DNA from: Sphingobium sp. CR2-8
Lineage (GTDB): Bacteria; Pseudomonadota; Alphaproteobacteria; Sphingomonadales; Sphingomonadaceae
Length of the DNA stretch: 64,000 nucleotides
Assembly (NCBI RefSeq): GCF_035818615.1
Contig: NZ_JAYKZY010000001.1
Coordinates: forward strand, 722,501 to 786,500
Reading direction: 5' to 3'
Of the stretch, positions 63,621 through 64,000 are shown piece after piece. Under the pieces are notes generated by a model, which had not been told where the DNA came from, searched no databases, and was given only the letters and a program-made list of their open reading frames with translations. Numbering within the stretch: the stretch's first letter is position 1; each line of letters opens with the position of its first letter. The position numbers were made by a program, and so were the translations under genes.

Positions 63621-64000
63621 TGAGCAGCGATGATCGGCCGTTGGCTGGCCTGCGCGTTCTTGACCTTGTGGAGGGAACGCTTGGCGCAATTGGCAGGATT
63701 TTGGGGGAATGGGGCGCACAAGTTGTTCGGATCGAGCCGCGTGCAGGCGGCAGGGATCGTTATGCAGGGGAGCAGGTAGGCGGAAACGCTCTTGGCTTTG
63801 CGGTCTCAAATCTGGGAAAGACATGCATTGCCCTGGATTTAGAGCGGCCTGACGATCGTAGCGAATTTGAAAATCTCGCGCGCGACTGTGATGTCTTAAT
63901 AGAGGGATCGCAACTCCAGCGCTCCATGTCTTGGGACCTTGACATCGAGGCGCTCAGGCGCGCCAATCCGGGACTGGTCATACTTTCGCTCAGTGGCTTT
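63617..64000 (+). CDS. CaiB/BaiF-type CoA-transferase (family III), N-terminal part (runs off window)
   Basis: 128 visible residues starting MMSSDDRPLAGLRVLDLVEG, then ILGEWGAQVVRIEPRAGGRD, GFAVSNLGKTCIALDLERPD and CDVLIEGSQ...NPGLVILSLSGF. These are the first Rossmann-like segments of family III CoA-transferases; the catalytic Asp lies beyond the window. It starts in the ATGA overlap with the thiolase-like gene, so the two are coupled. It would move CoA between an acyl-CoA and a free acid, an alternative to the AMP-forming synthetase at 53539. Confidence 0.9.
   Translation, partial: MMSSDDRPLAGLRVLDLVEGTLGAIGRILGEWGAQVVRIEPRAGGRDRYAGEQVGGNALGFAVSNLGKTCIALDLERPDDRSEFENLARDCDVLIEGSQLQRSMSWDLDIEALRRANPGLVILSLSGF

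Overview
The window looks like a mosaic, accessory stretch of a sphingomonad chromosome or large plasmid (Sphingobium/Novosphingobium/Sphingomonas type). The basis is three TonB-dependent receptors, many MFS, TetR and acyl-CoA genes, a split alphaproteobacterial pntAA-pntAB-pntB, a TraG fragment of a type familiar from sphingomonad conjugation systems, and high GC. The organism is inferred from protein style only. No rRNA, tRNA or CRISPR was seen.

Layout. (1) 1-12.1 kb: a LacI-regulated TonB receptor plus secreted GH3 glycosidase; a truncated glutathione S-transferase (GST) with its TetR; decayed ImuA and TraG remnants; a second TetR/GH3 pair. (2) 12.1-18.7 kb: an operon of flavin monooxygenase, EmrB-type MFS, EmrA-type adaptor and NodT-type outer-membrane channel, with a divergent TetR and a perfect palindrome between them. 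(3) 18.7-29 kb: an MFS transporter, a GlcD-like FAD oxidase split by a complete IS66 element, a TetR, and an N-acyl-D-amino-acid deacylase-like amidohydrolase divergent from a double-domain AsnC regulator. (4) 29-32.2 kb: proton-translocating transhydrogenase. (5) 32.9-41.5 kb: a TonB receptor split by a complete IS21-family element, then an uncharacterised protein, an APH-like kinase and an MFS transporter. (6) 41.6-49.3 kb: an operon of MDR dehydrogenase, AhpD-like protein, enoyl-CoA hydratase, fused FO synthase (fbiC) and F420:NADPH oxidoreductase (npdG), with a divergent enoyl-CoA hydratase and a TetR. (7) 49.6-64 kb: a minus-strand run of TonB receptor, hydantoinase/oxoprolinase-type HyuB and HyuA, acyl-CoA synthetase, short-chain dehydrogenase (SDR), aldehyde dehydrogenase, SnoaL-like protein and an F420-type luciferase-like (LLM) oxidoreductase with one frameshift, divergent from a thiolase-like gene and a CoA-transferase that runs off the window.

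How it fits together (inference). Regions 3-7 read as one catabolic programme: uptake by TonB receptors and MFS carriers, CoA activation, beta-oxidation-like steps, and a deazaflavin redox branch in which PntAB makes NADPH, NpdG makes reduced deazaflavin and an LLM enzyme uses it. A dyad of form [A/G]CTTG-N8-CAAG[T/C] (with variants) recurs at seven promoter regions across these blocks and before the first TonB receptor, suggesting a shared regulator. The secreted GH3 enzymes hint at a glycosylated natural product as substrate. Three genes of the programme are damaged here: two by insertion sequences and one by a single-base frameshift.
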